Made by a program: the position numbers and the translations under genes. 6,134 nt of DNA, from contig CAIYQJ010000331.1 of NCBI GenBank assembly GCA_903928275.1, positions 1 to 6,134 on the forward strand, given 5' to 3'. The notes under the pieces were generated by a model that saw nothing but the letters and a program-made list of their open reading frames with translations, made no database searches and had not been told where the DNA came from. The DNA comes from an uncultured Chloroflexota bacterium (GTDB lineage: Bacteria > Chloroflexota > Limnocylindria > Limnocylindrales > CSP1-4). This document shows, one piece after another, positions 5,210-6,134 of this stretch (position 1 is the stretch's first letter; each line of letters starts with the position of its first letter).

Positions 5210-6134
5210 CTACCCGTTGGGTCCGAGGACCTGCGTGGGCGTCGCGATCTGCTCGATCTTCGCGCTGGCCTTCTGGGGCGCGAACCAGTACCCGAAGCCC
5301 TGGCCCTTGATGAGCGACGTCTGCGACGGATCCGGCAGGCGCGTGGCCTCCTGGAGGACCTTGTAGATCACATAGCCGGCCGTGGTCGTGAGCGGCGTGG
5401 ACACGGAGCCGGGCACCGTGGCGAAGATCAGGTCCTCCTTGTCCGTGGGCAGCTGGAATCGCGCGACCCACCCCATGTCGCCGCCCGTCGCCGCGTCGGT
5501 GCCGTCGGAGTACTTCTTCGCGAGCGCCGCGAAGTCGGCGCCTGGCTGCGCCAGCTGCTGCTGGATCTGCGCGACGAGCTGGTCGACCGGGGGCCGCCGA
5601 TCGACGAACTGGATGATGTGATATCCGTACTGGCTCTTGACCAGCGGCAGGAGCTGGTCCGCCTTCAGGCCGTCCGCGAAGACGGCGTCACCGAACGGCG
5701 TGACGACCCCGTCGCGCGTGAGCCACGGCAGCGTGCCGCCGTCCGCGACGGACCCGGAGTCGTTGCTGTACTTCTTCGCCGCGTCCGCGAACGTGATCGT
5801 GCCCGTCGTGAGGTCGGCCATCACCTTGGTGGCCAGGTCCTGGGCCGCGGTCCAGGCGGGGTCCGTCGGTGCGAGCGCCGACACCTTCTGCGGGTCGCCG
5901 CCGGGCGAGATGAGGATGTGGCGGACCTTGACCTCGTCACCGGTGCCCGAGGACTTGTTCAGGACGATCTCGCTCACCTGCCGCTGGGCCGATGGCTTGT
6001 CGAGGACGTCGCCGAGCACGCTCGACTGCAGGGCGGTCTGCGTCGCCTCGTAGCCGAGGAGCGTGCGGTAGACGCCCTGGTCGAGGCCGGCGTTGGAGAC
6101 CTTCTGGGCGAACTGGGCGTCGACCGTGGCCGGC
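5210..6134 (-). CDS. SurA/PrsA-like peptidyl-prolyl cis-trans isomerase (parvulin), 5' end outside window
   Basis: The frame runs in from the right edge (first full codon at 6133) and ends in TAG at 5210-5212, giving 307 C-terminal residues. Numbering from the edge, residues 1-60 (AQFAQKVSNAGLDQGVYRTL and on) are the end of a SurA-type N-terminal chaperone domain. Residues 68-180 form a parvulin domain: VKVRHILIS (His72), FADAAKKYSNDSGS (115-128), GGTLPW, FGDAVFADGL, and SQYGYHIIQFVDRR (His172). Residues 186-262 resemble a second parvulin module (DFAALAKKYSDGTDA, GGDMGW, GYVIYKVLQ) lacking the first HIL strand and both active-site histidines. The tail ends QVLGPNG. The family isomerises X-Pro bonds of secreted or envelope proteins outside the membrane; a signal peptide or lipobox would lie beyond the window. 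The internal GTG at 6019 is not the start, because family-like sequence continues upstream. It is the first visible gene of the parvulin-mazG-rph-rdgB cluster. Confidence 0.92.
   Translation of the reverse strand, partial: PATVDAQFAQKVSNAGLDQGVYRTLLGYEATQTALQSSVLGDVLDKPSAQRQVSEIVLNKSSGTGDEVKVRHILISPGGDPQKVSALAPTDPAWTAAQDLATKVMADLTTGTITFADAAKKYSNDSGSVADGGTLPWLTRDGVVTPFGDAVFADGLKADQLLPLVKSQYGYHIIQFVDRRPPVDQLVAQIQQQLAQPGADFAALAKKYSDGTDAATGGDMGWVARFQLPTDKEDLIFATVPGSVSTPLTTTAGYVIYKVLQEATRLPDPSQTSLIKGQGFGYWFAPQKASAKIEQIATPTQVLGPNG

Noticed and set aside
5210..6019. Taking the GTG at 6019 as the start of the parvulin gene
   Set aside because: The same frame stays open to the window edge and encodes plausible SurA-type chaperone sequence, so the gene is simply cut by the edge.

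Overview
The window is very GC-rich (roughly 70% or more by eye) with strong G/C preference at third codon positions. Long open frames on both strands are a side effect of this, and most are not genes. Gene content points to a high-GC free-living bacterium. My best guess is a GC-rich Chloroflexota lineage (for example Limnocylindria-like), because a parvulin gene sits directly before a mazG that keeps a piece of a tetrapyrrole-methylase-like domain. A high-GC actinobacterium-like lineage cannot be excluded from this sequence alone.

Layout. (1) Positions 1-207, minus strand: the N-terminal 69 codons of an ornithine cyclodeaminase/mu-crystallin family enzyme running off the left edge. (2) Positions 208-570: a divergent intergenic region with a 12-bp tandem array (221-318), degenerate 13-15 bp repeats (414-469) and a perfect 6-bp-stem hairpin (466-480). 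(3) Positions 571-2103, plus strand: a LytR-CpsA-Psr (LCP) family cell-envelope protein with an unusual multi-pass N-terminus. (4) Positions 2104-2572: a convergent, gene-free, repeat-laden region with two exact 62-bp copies, a 50-bp tandem repeat and four copies of a 15-bp near-palindrome. It ends in a hairpin abutting the stop codon of the next gene. (5) Positions 2573-6134, minus strand: a tight gene cluster, in transcription order a SurA/PrsA-like parvulin (5' end outside the window), mazG, rph and rdgB.

How the genes fit together. mazG, rph and rdgB are joined by 4-base stop/start overlaps (ATGA and GTGA), and mazG begins only 23 bases after the parvulin gene, so the four are probably one transcript. 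MazG and RdgB both hydrolyse non-canonical or surplus nucleoside triphosphates to monophosphates. RNase PH trims tRNA 3' ends phosphorolytically. The group is a housekeeping nucleotide/RNA maintenance operon with an extracytoplasmic folding factor at the front. The LCP protein, facing the other way, would attach polymers to the cell envelope.

I see no clear novel multi-gene system. The points most worth a second look are the repeat-dense convergent intergenic region, the truncated methylase-like remnant on MazG, the multi-pass N-terminus of the LCP protein, and a degenerate second parvulin module.
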